Positions 8,244 through 17,612 of a stretch of DNA of 64,000 nt are shown piece after piece (position 1 is the first letter of the stretch; each line of letters starts with the position of its first letter). The stretch is taken from contig CAVVZJ010000011.1 of the NCBI GenBank assembly GCA_963752755.1, positions 1 to 64,000 of the forward strand. The letters are read 5' to 3'. A model generated the notes under the pieces. That model was given only the letters and a program-made list of their open reading frames with translations, was not told where the DNA came from and did no database searches. A program made the translations under genes and the position numbers. The DNA comes from CAVVZJ01 sp963752755 (GTDB lineage Bacteria; Planctomycetota; Planctomycetia; Isosphaerales; Isosphaeraceae).

Positions 8244-9640
8244 GGCTCGACATGGACCAGCACCCGACCATATCGGGTCAGGGCCGGCTCGCTATCGTCC
8301 GTGACGGTCAGCAGCACGGGGATCGTGCGGCCCGAGGAGCCCGGAGGGACCGTGAGCCGGGCCAGGCTCGCCCCCGAGCCCTCGATCCGGATCGCTTCGC
8401 CGTCACCGAGGGTCGGGTACACCGACCAGGCGAAGCTCAGTCCGTCGCTGTCAGGGTCGGACGAGGCCCCGGCGTCCAGGGTGAGCACCTTGCCCGGCGA
8501 CACGGACCGCTCCCGCTGGCCCGCGATCCGGACGACAGGCGGGTGATTCGCCTGTTCGTATGGCTTGATGCACCAGTCCAGCCGGGCCTGGAAGTCAGAC
8601 TGGAACGCCGGGCGCCAGCGGTACACCGACGACATCCTCGGGTCCGGGTCGCCCGAGGTGTCCAGGTCCGCGTCGGGCACGTCGGCGAGCCGGTTCGCTT
8701 CACCCGCGAACCGACCGCCCCAGCTTCCCAGCCAGGGCCGCCCGGTGTCGCCCAGGCCGTTGGGGACCAGGGAGAGGAACGAGGGCGTGTCCCCCTCCTT
8801 GATCCCGCGCACCTTCCCCAGCGTGCCGGACCAGATGTCGCCGCCGTCGTAGTCCGGGTAGAGGTCGCCCAGCGGCCCGTGGCCGTGGATATGCTCCTTG
8901 ACCCACGCGGAGGAGACCAGCGCCGTGTCGCCGCCCCGGTACATCCCCCGGTAGGCCCGGCGCTGGACGATGGTGAAGAGGCCGGGGAACTGGTCCCTGA
9001 TCCAGGGGCCGGTCGAGTCCTGGTCACCGATCGAGTGGACCCGCAGCTTCGCGACGAACCGGTCGAGGTCCTCGGGACTCCGGTCGTTCCGCACCCTCCA
9101 GAGGGCCTGGGCCAGCTCGGCGGAACCGCCCCAGATGAGGACCCAGACCGGTCGGGGGTCGTCCCGGTCCACGACTTCGATGATCCAGTCCGATCCCTCG
9201 GTGTCCTTGCCCGCGCCGACGCTCTGCTCGACCGGCACCTTCGGGCCGGCGATCGGCTGCCCGGCCTTGATCACCTCGGCGAGCCTGGAGGCCGGTGGAT
9301 AGCGGTCGTCGTGGAGGAGCAGGTTGGGTCGGACCTCCTCGTAGTCGTCCACGACCCGGCGGATCAGGTCGGGACGGGTCCGCTGCCCGTGCCCGAGGTT
9401 CGAGGTGGCGATCAGCCCCTCGATGTCGAAGTCGTTGGCGTAGAGCATCAGGCGGATCATCGACTGGCCGTCGTCCGGCTCGGCGACCCCGGCTCTCAGG
9501 CTGCCGATGTCCGAGAGGATGATCAGGCGGGTCCGTTCCGGCCCGGCTCCGTCATCGGCCCGTGCCGGGATCACCTCGCTCATCGGTAGGAGGACCATCA
9601 CGAGGAAGAAGACCGCAGTCCGCTCGAACCACCTCATCAA
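8240..9640 (-). CDS. Exported DUF1593 (nucleoside-hydrolase-like) protein
   Basis: A 466-residue protein starting with a signal peptide (MMRWFERTAVFFLVMVLLP, cleavage likely after ARA near 28). Residues about 35-330 match the DUF1593/Sde182-type domain: LIILSDIG, DDGQSMIRLMLYANDFDIEG, VWVLIWGGSAELAQAL and HSIGDQDSTGPWI, a fold related to inosine-uridine nucleoside hydrolases with an Asp-rich N-terminus. The C-terminal 100 residues (LDAGASSDPDSDGLSFAWSV) form an Ig/PKD-like beta-sandwich often found beside it. Probably acts on extracellular or periplasmic glycosides; some members are called cellulose-binding. It is first in a two-gene unit with the overlapping 232-residue protein. Confidence 0.8.
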   Translation of the reverse strand: MMRWFERTAVFFLVMVLLPMSEVIPARADDGAGPERTRLIILSDIGSLRAGVAEPDDGQSMIRLMLYANDFDIEGLIATSNLGHGQRTRPDLIRRVVDDYEEVRPNLLLHDDRYPPASRLAEVIKAGQPIAGPKVPVEQSVGAGKDTEGSDWIIEVVDRDDPRPVWVLIWGGSAELAQALWRVRNDRSPEDLDRFVAKLRVHSIGDQDSTGPWIRDQFPGLFTIVQRRAYRGMYRGGDTALVSSAWVKEHIHGHGPLGDLYPDYDGGDIWSGTLGKVRGIKEGDTPSFLSLVPNGLGDTGRPWLGSWGGRFAGEANRLADVPDADLDTSGDPDPRMSSVYRWRPAFQSDFQARLDWCIKPYEQANHPPVVRIAGQRERSVSPGKVLTLDAGASSDPDSDGLSFAWSVYPTLGDGEAIRIEGSGASLARLTVPPGSSGRTIPVLLTVTDDSEPALTRYGRVLVHVEP

Positions 9641-9668
9641 GGACCTCCCTCGTCTTCCGATCCCGGCA

Positions 9669-10169
9669 TCAGGTGTTGAGCCGCCAGAGGGCCAGGTTCA
9701 GCGCGGCGGCGTAGCTGGTCCAGAGCAGGTAGGGCACCATCAGCCACCCGGCGGCCCAACTGACCCGCCCGAAGGCGACCGTCGTCGCCAGGATCGCCGC
9801 CCAGAGCGGCACGATCTCGCCGAAGGCCAGCCCCGGGCTCCGCAGCGCGAAGAACAGGCCCGACCACGCCAGGTTCATCGCCAGTTGCAGGCCGAAGAGG
9901 CCCAGCGAGAGGGCGACCCGATGCGTCCCTCTCCGGCGCCAGACCAGCCAGGCGGCGACGGCCATGGCGGCGTAGAGCGCCGTCCAGACCGGGCCGAAGA
10001 CCCGGTTCGGCGGCGTCCAGGACGGCTTGCGGAGGCCCTCGTACCAGGCCCCGAGGCCCAGGCTGGTCCAGTAGCCGCCCAGGCCCGCCACCGCGAAGCA
10101 GAGGGCTAGCGCGGCGACCAGGGCCATCAGGTCGCGGGCGGGGCGGCGGTCGGCGAGGCTCGTGCTCAC
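9669..10169 (-). CDS. tspO: TspO/MBR family membrane protein
   Basis: A 166-residue membrane protein with five predicted helices: ALVAALALCFAVAGLGGY, then WTPPNRVFGPVWTALYAAMA, the diagnostic TspO motif, followed by LGLFGLQLAMNLAWSGLFFA, IVPLWAAILATTVAFG and WLMVPYLLWTSYAAALNLAL. TspO proteins bind tetrapyrroles and cholesterol-like ligands and influence porphyrin export or stress responses. The GTG at 10169 is preferred since GGAGGAG stands 5 bases upstream; the frame also has an ATG at 10199 with poorer support. It follows the 10246-11803 gene by 76 bases on the same strand. Confidence 0.9.
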   Translation of the reverse strand: MSTSLADRRPARDLMALVAALALCFAVAGLGGYWTSLGLGAWYEGLRKPSWTPPNRVFGPVWTALYAAMAVAAWLVWRRRGTHRVALSLGLFGLQLAMNLAWSGLFFALRSPGLAFGEIVPLWAAILATTVAFGRVSWAAGWLMVPYLLWTSYAAALNLALWRLNT

Positions 10170-10245
10170 GTCGGCTCCTCCGGGAAGACGGCCATCCACA
10201 TCCTCCTCCTCGGCCCCGACCGCCCGGATCGGCGGTCCCGGCCCA

Positions 10246-11803
10246 TCATCCGGCCAGCGTCAGGGTCGGATACCTCGGACGGTAGAAATGCCCCTTGTAC
10301 CGCCGCAGCAGGGAGTCCAGGGCGTAGCTTTCGCGGTGCTCGCCCAGCAGGAAGACGGTCAGGATCGACTCCTCCCCGTGCTCCTCGACCAGCCGCCGCA
10401 CGAACCCCGGGCTGAGCGAATCGCTCCAGATCAGGCCCCGGATCGCTGCCGCCTCGTCGAGGGTCAGGCCCTGCGCCCCGCTTCGCCAGCCCGGAGCGCA
10501 CGTCGTCGAAGGCCAGGGCGATCTCCTGGCCCTCCTCGGGGTTGAAGTACACCCCGATGCCGCCCTCGGCCTCCAGCAGGTCCGGCGGCAGGCTGAAGCT
10601 GGGCTTGTACTGCTTCATCCCGTGCCGCTTCAGGAACGCCTTCCGCTCGGCGGGCGGCAGGGCCTCGAACTTCTCCTGCGCCGCCTTCTGCCAGTCGGCG
10701 GCCATCGCCAGGCCGTCGGGGTAGACCACCCAGTCCTGGCCGTGGCGGGCCACGAACCCCTCGTATTGCTCGCGGACCAGCGCCCGAGCCTTCTCCAGGT
10801 CCTTCGGGCTGTAGCGGTAGTAGATGTTCGGCAGCTTGCGATAGCCCTCCTTCAGCCCGTCGATCTCCTTCGCGCTCAACTCCTTGAAGGTCTTCTGCTG
10901 CCCGGACCAGTACCACTGCCCGTCCCAGGGGACCAGGCTGCCGAGGACGTAGCTGCCCTGGGGGAACGGGTTCCGCTCCAGGTTCATGCGGACCTGATAG
11001 GTGCCGCCGCTGATCAGGTTCCGGACCTCGATCCGCACCTCGTCGCCCGCGAGGACCTCGAAGACGGCGTTGTGCCGCTGGGACCAGGACAGCAGGTCGG
11101 ACCGAAGCCCTGGGGTCAACTGGAGCACGTCGGCGAGGATATCCAAGGCCCCCAGCCCCGACCATCCGGTGCAGCGCTGGCAGATGAAGTCGTCCATGAT
11201 GCTGATGTCCGTGGGCTCGGCCTCCTGCTCCTCGGCGTAGCCCTGGAACGGGACGCGGAAGAGGTACGACTTCGTGCCCAGCCAGACCAGCTTCCGCTTG
11301 ACCTCCCAGCCGTACTCGTCGGGCGTCCCGAGGAAACGCGTCACGCCCGAATCCTTCGGCAGATCGGCGAACCGTTCCCCCAGGAACGCGGCGACGACCT
11401 CCGCGAGGGGGACCAGATCGACGTGCTCGGGGGCGAGGACCATCACGTCGGGGCTGATCTGCGGGTAGAGGACCCAGAGGAGGTGCCGGACGCGGGCGGG
11501 TGTGATCGCGCCCAGGGGAATCTCCGCACCCGGCTCCGCGAGGAAGGGCAGCGGCGTGCCGAAGAACTCGCGGTGGTGTCGCTCCAGGCTGCTCCAGAGG
11601 CCGATCCCGCAGTGGAGGTCCTCGGCGAACTCGACCAGGATCGCCGCCAGCGTCCTGAGCACGGGCCTGGGCAACGCCAGCGTGTCGTGGAGGAAGTCCT
11701 TCTGCCCCTCGGCCATCACCCGCGCGAGGCCGTCGGAGATGCGCGGGAGGTGGTCGTCCAGGGGTCCTCGGTGGCCCTCGGGCCGATGCAGCAGCTTGGC
11801 CAT
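10246..11803 (-). CDS. Unrecognised ~518-residue protein, one frameshift
   Basis: From ATG 11803, preceded by AGGAGG about 8 bases upstream, the frame encodes about 440 residues with no signal peptide. Visible features are a helical N-terminus (GLARVMAEGQKDFLHDTLAL), a tryptophan- and tyrosine-rich centre (WDGQWYWSGQQKTFKEL, LPNIYYRYSPKDLEK), one C-x-x-C (ICQRCTGW) and a K-rich stretch. Near 10478 the frame shifts by one base, after which the other frame reads QGLTLDEAAAIRGLIW and LLRRYKGHFYRPRYP to a stop at 10246, clearly the natural C-terminus. Homologous-looking text on both sides of the break suggests an indel error. I cannot name the family. Confidence 0.7.
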
Positions 11804-11886
11804 GCGTCCTTCCTCCTGATTGCGTCCCGCCCCGGTCACCGCCGAAGGGGGGAGCATTCGGCGGGGTTCCCCGGGCGAGCGTACGT

Positions 11887-12177
11887 TCACCGTGGCGCGC
11901 TTTCCCTGTAGCCATAGAGCCAGCGGGCGGTGGTCGCCCCGACGTTCCGGGCCGAGTGGACCGCGCCGGCGGGGATCAGCAGCTCCTCGCCGACGGCGGG
12001 CCGGATGATGCGCCCCTCGACCTCGAACTCCACCGCGCCGTCCAGCACCACGACCACCTCGTCGGTGGCGTGGGTGAAGTCTTCCCAGCGCCGCCCCGGC
12101 GGGTCGGTCCAGAGGTCGCAGCCGAAGCCCCGCGCCGCCCAGTCGGCGGCGATCCGCTCGCGGTCGATCTCGGGCAC
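11887..12177 (-). CDS. Small single-domain cupin
   Basis: A 96-residue cupin. It reads DFTHATDEVVVVLDGAVEFE and VGEELLIPAGAVHSARNVG, corresponding to the two conserved cupin motifs with metal ligands His, Glu/Asp and His. Such stand-alone cupins serve as isomerases, dioxygenases or sugar-binding sensors. The start is GTG 12177, which has GGAGG 6 bases upstream; a longer ORF begins at 12231 but includes no better signal. It lies 75 bases upstream of the 11803 gene on the same strand, so they may share a transcript. Confidence 0.8.
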   Translation of the reverse strand: MPEIDRERIAADWAARGFGCDLWTDPPGRRWEDFTHATDEVVVVLDGAVEFEVEGRIIRPAVGEELLIPAGAVHSARNVGATTARWLYGYRESAPR

Positions 12178-12239
12178 GGCAGTCCTCCGATGAGGAAGGA
12201 GTCGGGCGACGTGCGGAATTCGAGGGACCAACCCGCAGT

Positions 12240-12963
12240 CTATGGCTCAACGAGGAAGCGTGCCAGCGCTTCCCGTTGCTCGCGGGACGGCCTCGCCCCC
12301 GGTCGGGCTCTGAGGACCCGGGCGAGGGCCTCCTCCCCATCCGCCGCCAGCCCGAGGCGGCAGAGCGCGGCGGCGGTGATCGTCCCGCTCCTGCCATGCC
12401 CCTGGGCGCAGTGGATCAGCACGGCCCGGCCTCGCGTGTGCTGGTCGGCGACCCAATCCAACGCCTCCCGGAACTGCCGATCGGTCGGTGGGGCGCCATC
12501 CAGGATCGGGACGTAGGCGGTGACCAGGCCGGCGGCCTCCTCGACTCCGGCGCCCGGGGGAACTCCCAGCAGAGGTTCAGGACGGCGGCGATCTCGACAT
12601 CCGCCAGCTTGACCCGCTCCGAGGCGAACGGCAGCCTCCCGATGTAGAGGCGTGGGGCGACCGGGGCCAGGAGGGCTTCCCCGGTAATCCGCGACGAGAG
12701 GTAGAGGACCAGCCCCGCCAGGGCGTGATACGGCAGCAGGAGGACACGGAGGACCGGTGCCCAGAGGGGTGCCGGAGCAAGTTCTCGACCGGGATTCCGG
12801 CGTGCCGCAACCCGTAGACGAGGGCGAGCGTCAGGAGGCAGACGGCGAGGTAGGCCACCAGGGCGACGAGGAACCACCCTGCGCCGGAGGCATGGGTCGC
12901 GAGCCGCACGGCCATCCCGACCAGGACCGACCCCAGGATCGCGAAGGCCACGGTGAGTCGCAT
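12240..12963 (-). CDS. Membrane-anchored dual-specificity protein phosphatase, two frameshifts
   Basis: The gene begins at ATG 12963 with two hydrophobic helices (VAFAILGSVLVGMAVRL, WFLVALVAYLAVCLLTLAL), then shifts frame near 12770 into APLWAPVLRVLLLPYHALAG and the phosphatase domain start (LYIGRLPFASERVKLAD, IAAVLNLCWEFP). A second shift in a run of five G/C bases near 12557 leads to the catalytic segment HCAQGHGRSG, the HC-x5-R-S/T active site of cysteine phosphatases, with the general acid Asp likely in the VPILDG segment. It ends at 12240. Both shifts sit in GC homopolymers and the protein is otherwise complete, so sequence error is likely. The target is probably a phosphoprotein or phospholipid at the membrane. 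Confidence 0.75.
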
Positions 12964-13078
12964 GCGGATACCCTGTCCCTCCGCAGTGGATTCGGTCGAA
13001 TGGCGGTTGGAATCCTGGTGGAGCGCCCGGTGTGACCTGAAGTACAGGGCGACCAGGAGCAGTCGGCGCGGTCTGGGC

Positions 13079-15229
13079 TCAGGGGATCGGCACCGCCTCC
13101 AGCAGCCCCAGCCGCCAGGGGATTTCGCCGTAGGGCTTGCCCCGCCGATCGGCCTCGGCCACCCCCTGGAACAGGAACCGCAGGCCCGTCGGCTCCACCT
13201 CCAGGCGCTCATCGACGCCGGCCCGCAGCAGTTCCCCGTGGCGGAACGAGTCGCTCCAGGGCTCGCCCTCGAACCGCACGTTGACCGGCCCGGCAAACGG
13301 ACGCTCGGGGGTCGCCGCCAGCGGCTCCCAGGCACCGTCTAGCCGCTCGGCGACGTATGCCTTGTAATACCGCCGACCTCCATCCCCCTGGGCCTCGACC
13401 ACGGTCAAGTAGCGATCCAGCCCCTTGAGCCGGTAGGTGTGGCTGGCCTCGAAGATGTCTGCTTCCAGGACGACGCGGGGCCGATCCCAGCCGCCGGGGA
13501 AATCCTCCAGGTCCGTCTCCGACCGCCACATCCGCCCGTCCAGCGAGGTAAAGAACATGTGGGCCTTCCGCTCGTCGCAGATGACCCAGAAGTCGATCCA
13601 GGCCGTCACGTTGTCGGGGTGCTCGTCGAACAGCAGGGTCGGCTCGGTCCAGGAGTCGGGGTCGGCGAGGTCCTCGGTGGTGGAGAAGGCCGGCTGCAAG
13701 GCCGGCTTCCGGGTCGGTTCGGCGACCTGATAGATCAGGTACCACCTGCGGTGCGGGGCGAAGTAGAAGACCTGCGGGGCGCAGAAGTAGCCGTCGGTGA
13801 GCTTCAGGACATGGCGCTCGGCCCGGTCGGCGTCCTCCCAGTCGGTGAACGAGGAGTATTCGATCTGGTGGGTGCGATGGCGGCTGCGGATGGTGCAGAA
13901 GTGGTGCCAGCGCCCATCGTGATGGACGACGGTCGGGTCCTTGACGGCGTGGCAGGGATCATCGGGTCGATCGGCGGGGGACACGAGCGGGGCGGTCGCT
14001 GCCCAGCGGAACCGGCCCGAGAGCAGAGCCTCGATGTCCTGCGGTCGCCCGGCCTTGCTTTCCGTGGTGTCAACGCGGGATAGGTTCTTCGCCAGCGCGT
14101 CGAGTTCCGCCAGGGTGAACCGGAAGCTGACGATGTAGGTCTCCTCCCCCTCGTCCCAATGCCCGTAGGTGGTCGTGACGAAGGTGCCGTCGGGCAGGAC
14201 CTCCACGCCGGGGTAGGCGCAATCCGCCCCCTTCGTGTTGTCCATCAGCCGGACCCGGTACTGGCCCTCTCGGCCCTCCAGGATGTCCTCGTAGGTGCCG
14301 ACCCACCCGACCCAATCCCCCCTCGTCGGGCTCTCGTACGTCGTGTCCCGGAACGAGACAAACAGCCTGCCGTCCGGGCCATACTTGCCGACGTGGCGGT
14401 CGCCGGTCAGCGCCCCCGGCAACTCCCTGGGCTCGGTCCAGGTCTTCCCCTCGTCGTCGGAGAAGATGACGAACGAGTTGAACTTGCGGCTGTTTTCCCG
14501 GAGGAGTACCGCGATCTGGTTGCCGTCGGGGGAGCGGATCAGGCCCGGCTCGCAGAGGTGGGCCTCCGGGTGCTCGGCGATGACCTCCGGCTGGCCCCAG
14601 GTCAGGCCGCCGTCCTTCGAGATCGTCTTGTAGACCCGGAACTTCGTGACCTTGCCCTCGTCCCGCAGGAACCGCCCGTCGTCGTGGAACAGGGCCATGT
14701 AATCGCCATTCTTGAGGCGCTCGACGCTGGCCATGGCGACGATGCCGCCGAAGTCGCCGATCGGCTCCAGCGGCGTCCAGGTCGCCCCGTCGTCCTCGGA
14801 GACCGCCATGCGGATCGGGTACAGGCCCGAGAACAGGATCAGCCGCCTCGTCCCCTGCGGATCGACGACCCGGTGGATCGTCGGCGTCTCCTTCGAGGTG
14901 GCCCAGTTCTCGGGTCCGGGCAGGCGGTCGGACCAGTGGAGGCCGCCGTCGGTGCTCCGCTTCAGGACGATGGCGCCCCTGCCGTGCCCCTTGGGGTAGA
15001 CGGCGAGGATGGTCCTGCCGTCTTCGAGCAGGACGGTGGTCGGGTGGCCCAGGTACTGGCCCTCCTCCCGGTCCACGACGACCTGCCGGTTCTCCTGGTC
15101 GGCCAGGTCGATCAGCGGGATCGAGTAGCCGCGCGGGACGGGCGGCGGGTCGTCGGCCCTTGATGTGGTGGAGACGGTGACCAGGACGATGGCGACGACG
15201 CGATGGCAGGACACGATCCGCTGGAGCAT
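13079..15229 (-). CDS. Exported sialidase-like / GH62-like two-domain glycosidase
   Basis: A 716-residue protein with signal peptide (VVAIVLVTVSTTSRADD). Residues about 30-400 form a BNR/sialidase-type beta-propeller with Asp boxes STDGGLHW, SEDDGATW, SKDGGLTW and SDDEGKTW. Residues about 420-715 match GH62/non-reducing-end alpha-L-arabinofuranosidases: RFRWAATAPLVSP, AVKDPTVVHHDGRWHHF, FCAPQVFYFAPHRRWYLIYQ and SWTEPTLLF, a five-bladed propeller in which the Asp in AVKDPT fits the base. Together they suggest removal of terminal sugars from complex plant or algal glycans. The ATG at 15229 has GGAG 10 bases upstream; the frame is open another 108 bases but a signal peptide fits only the inner start. 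Confidence 0.8.
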   Translation of the reverse strand: MLQRIVSCHRVVAIVLVTVSTTSRADDPPPVPRGYSIPLIDLADQENRQVVVDREEGQYLGHPTTVLLEDGRTILAVYPKGHGRGAIVLKRSTDGGLHWSDRLPGPENWATSKETPTIHRVVDPQGTRRLILFSGLYPIRMAVSEDDGATWTPLEPIGDFGGIVAMASVERLKNGDYMALFHDDGRFLRDEGKVTKFRVYKTISKDGGLTWGQPEVIAEHPEAHLCEPGLIRSPDGNQIAVLLRENSRKFNSFVIFSDDEGKTWTEPRELPGALTGDRHVGKYGPDGRLFVSFRDTTYESPTRGDWVGWVGTYEDILEGREGQYRVRLMDNTKGADCAYPGVEVLPDGTFVTTTYGHWDEGEETYIVSFRFTLAELDALAKNLSRVDTTESKAGRPQDIEALLSGRFRWAATAPLVSPADRPDDPCHAVKDPTVVHHDGRWHHFCTIRSRHRTHQIEYSSFTDWEDADRAERHVLKLTDGYFCAPQVFYFAPHRRWYLIYQVAEPTRKPALQPAFSTTEDLADPDSWTEPTLLFDEHPDNVTAWIDFWVICDERKAHMFFTSLDGRMWRSETDLEDFPGGWDRPRVVLEADIFEASHTYRLKGLDRYLTVVEAQGDGGRRYYKAYVAERLDGAWEPLAATPERPFAGPVNVRFEGEPWSDSFRHGELLRAGVDERLEVEPTGLRFLFQGVAEADRRGKPYGEIPWRLGLLEAVPIP

Positions 15230-15443
15230 ATCGACGGTCTCCTGAGTTCTAGGCGGTTTCTGGGTCGATGGTAGCCCGGTGATCGGCAGGTCACCACCGA
15301 CTTTAGGGGTAAATCGAGGTCTCGACCGACGCCGCATTCACGCCGAGGTTCCCAATAGGCTCTGCGATAGGACAGGGCGCCAAATATGTCAAACGGAAGA
15401 CGACTTGGTTGCTCGATTGTCTATTCGGCGGTCCTGAAATGCC

Positions 15444-15594
15444 GGTGGTGGCGCACGGTAGTTGAACGACGTAGCCGATGTCGAACGCAGCCAAGGGATT
15501 ACGGCGATCTTCGGCCAACTCCTGCCGGGCGCGTCGTAAGGGTTGACACCACATCGGATTACGCCTGGGCATTCAACTACCCTGCGCCACCACC
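15444..15594. repeat. Inverted-repeat element of about 150 bp
   Basis: The arms GGTGGTGGCGCACGGTAGTT (from 15444) and its partner (15594 back to 15572) match at 22 of 23 positions on opposite strands and enclose about 105 bases. Size and ends resemble a MITE or the remains of a small IS. The inner part has no ORF. Confidence 0.5.
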
Positions 15595-15673
15595 GAAATG
15601 CCTTATGCCTTGCCACAGTACCGACCAAAATGAATAAAATTTTGTTTATATTTTCATTACTAAATTTTACTAT

Positions 15674-15707
15674 TGCGTCCCTCCCGGCATTGCGTCCCTC
15701 CCGGCAT
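15674..15707. repeat. Perfect 17-bp tandem duplication
   Basis: The unit TGCGTCCCTCCCGGCAT occurs twice in direct succession at 15674-15690 and 15691-15707, at the right border of the AT-rich island. Confidence 0.85.
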
Positions 15708-15795
15708 CGCGGTAACGATGGTCGTGACGCGGGAGGATGGACCCCCGCCGAGCGACGGCGACCGCGATGGGAGCCGATGAGAGACGGAGACGGAC

Positions 15796-16059
15796 ATGAT
15801 GGATCAGGGATTGCAGGTCGGGGAGGCGATCACCCTCCCCCTATTGATGGCCCCCTTGCCGGAGGGTAGCCCGGGGACCCGACTGGCCACCATCTGCCGG
15901 GCGGCGCCGGGGGTGGGGAATCGGGTCTCCGAGAGGGTCTTCGTCGATGCCGTGGCGGGCGGCATGACGGTCGATGTGGACGGCCAGCGCGTGGCCCTGG
16001 TGGTCCGCTCCATCCGGATGGAGGAGGACTACTGGGTAGAGTTCCTCGACCCGTCGCAG
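15796..16059 (+). pseudogene. Hypothetical gene interrupted by IS3 copy 1
   Basis: From ATG 15796, with GGAG 6 bases upstream, 88 residues are encoded: a beta-rich text with GTRLATICRAAPGVGNRV and VALVVRSIRMEEDYWVEFL. The IS3 element starts at 16060, and the ORF only continues a few codons into the insertion sequence end before a stop at 16077. The missing 3' part is not found on the far side of the element, so the gene is both interrupted and truncated. No family recognised. Confidence 0.6.
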
Positions 16060-16329
16060 TGTGCTGGTTCAGCGTGAATTGGAATTCTTGCCGGTTGGTG
16101 TAAGCGAGGGGTCGGAACCTCCTGTCCCGGATTTCGCGGCCTCGTGCCGCGAGGGTTTGACGCTTGGATGCCAATCCCGGAGCCTTCCAGGGCGGGAGCG
16201 AGCACGGGACCAGACGTTTCCGACTGGTCCCGGCTCCGGTCTTGGCCCCTGGGGCGACGCTCGGGGTGCTCCCCAGCAGAGCCCTATCCTCCGCCCAGGC
16301 TATCCCCGATTGTCGTCGCACCACGACGC

Positions 16330-17247
16330 TCACGCAACCTCCCGCGACGCCCGACGCAGGCGACGGCGGGTTTCCCGCGCCTCCTCCAGCTTGCGATCCC
16401 GCTCGGCGAAGATCGTCGCGTCCAGACCGGCGAGCTTGTCCATCGGCGTCACATAGCCCAACGCGCTATGCAAACGCACGGTATTATAGTAATCAACATA
16501 CGACGAAATCAGACGCCGGGCCTCCTCCCGCGAACCGGGCGCCGCGGGACGAACGCATTCCCGCTTCAAGCGGCCGTGCCAACGTTCCAGCTTGCCGTTG
16601 GATTGGGGGTCGTACGGACTGGTCCGCACGTGCGTGATCCCCGCCACGCGGATGAATTCCTTGAAGTCCCGCGCGATGAACTGCGGGCCGTTGTCGCTGA
16701 TGATCCGCGGCTTCTTGTCCGGGTAGCGTTCCAGGCCGCGCTGCACGATCGTCTCCACGTCGCGTTCGGTCATCGATTCGCGGATCTCCCAGTGCACGAT
16801 CGCCCGGCTGAAGCCGTCGAGCACGCTGGTGAGGTAATCGAAGGTGCCGCCGACGTTGATGTACGAAACATCCCCATGCCAGTGCTCGTGGGCCGCCAGT
16901 GGCTGCACGAAGCCCGTCCCCTTCTTCGACGGTGAGAACGACCGCCGGTCGAGCCGGCCCGCGGCTTTGAGCACCCGATAGACGCTCGCCGGGCTGGTCG
17001 CCACCACGTCGTCGTCGAGCATCATGAAGGTCAACCGGCGATAGCCTTCCAGGGGATGCCGCTCGTGGTAGTCGAGGCTGGCCTGCTTCTCCCAGTCGTG
17101 CAGCCACCAGTCGCGGGGCACTTTGCCGTTGTGCTCGTTGACCTTGCCGTAGCGATGTTTCCAATCGTGGAACTTGCTGGTGCCCAGGCCGAGCCAGCCC
17201 AGCAGCCGCCGGGCGGGCAACTCGGTGCGTTCGGTCCAGCGGTTCAC
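16330..17247 (-). CDS. IS3 OrfB transposase, copy 1
   Basis: A 305-residue DDE integrase-type transposase core. N-terminal HTH_21 region (RRLLGWLGLGTSKFHDWK), then the rve domain: HEHWHGDVSYINV with the first Asp, SVLDGFSRAIVHWEIR, IISDNGPQFIARDFKEF with the second Asp, and SNGKLERWHGRLKRE with the catalytic Glu. The GTG start overlaps the orfA stop in GTGA. As in other IS3 elements the active protein is probably an OrfAB fusion made by -1 slippage on the seven-A run in orfA (T7 at 17313-17319 on the plus strand), because the orfB frame stays open back to that run. Confidence 0.9.
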   Translation of the reverse strand: MNRWTERTELPARRLLGWLGLGTSKFHDWKHRYGKVNEHNGKVPRDWWLHDWEKQASLDYHERHPLEGYRRLTFMMLDDDVVATSPASVYRVLKAAGRLDRRSFSPSKKGTGFVQPLAAHEHWHGDVSYINVGGTFDYLTSVLDGFSRAIVHWEIRESMTERDVETIVQRGLERYPDKKPRIISDNGPQFIARDFKEFIRVAGITHVRTSPYDPQSNGKLERWHGRLKRECVRPAAPGSREEARRLISSYVDYYNTVRLHSALGYVTPMDKLAGLDATIFAERDRKLEEARETRRRLRRASREVA

Positions 17248-17612
17248 GAAATCGACGATCTGGTCGCGGGTGTCATGGGGAACCCAGGCTCCATTCCGGG
17301 TTCCCCAAGTTCTTTTTTTAGTTTGACATGTTCCTCCATGAGTTCCGCGATGACCTCGTTCTTCTGAACGAGCTTGGACTGGAGGTGCTCGATCTTGCGG
17401 TCCTTGAGCGGCTCGACGCGCGGGGGCCGTCCGGGTCCGTGCTGGAACGCCTTGGCGGCCTGGTCGAGGACGAGCTTGATCCAGTTGTGGATTTGGCTGG
17501 GCTGGAGGCCGAATTCATCGGCCAGGTCGGAGATCGGCTCCTTGCCGATGAGGTGGCGTCGAACGATCTGGGCCTTCTGATCGGGAGTGAAGTGCCTGCG
17601 GGTCTGACTCAT
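17244..17612 (-). CDS. IS3 OrfA (HTH protein), copy 1
   Basis: A 122-residue protein with an N-terminal helix-turn-helix (RRHFTPDQKAQIVRRHL, ISDLADEFGLQPSQIHNW) that binds the element's ends, followed by a leucine-zipper helix (DRKIEHLQSKLVQKNEVIAE). The zipper ends in VKLKKEL, encoded by the slippery A7 run used for -1 frameshifting into orfB. Translation in the zero frame stops at 17244, overlapping the orfB start by 4 bases. Confidence 0.9.
   Translation of the reverse strand: MSQTRRHFTPDQKAQIVRRHLIGKEPISDLADEFGLQPSQIHNWIKLVLDQAAKAFQHGPGRPPRVEPLKDRKIEHLQSKLVQKNEVIAELMEEHVKLKKELGEPGMEPGFPMTPATRSSIS

Larger units (their letters stand above)
15230..15795. other. 566-bp non-coding region with repeats and an AT-rich island
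   Basis: No convincing gene. It holds a 23-bp inverted repeat pair (15444-15466 and 15572-15594), an AT-rich island (about 15628-15676) and a perfect 17-bp tandem duplication (15674-15690 and 15691-15707). The AT-rich stretch may carry the promoter of the interrupted gene starting at 15796. Confidence 0.6.
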
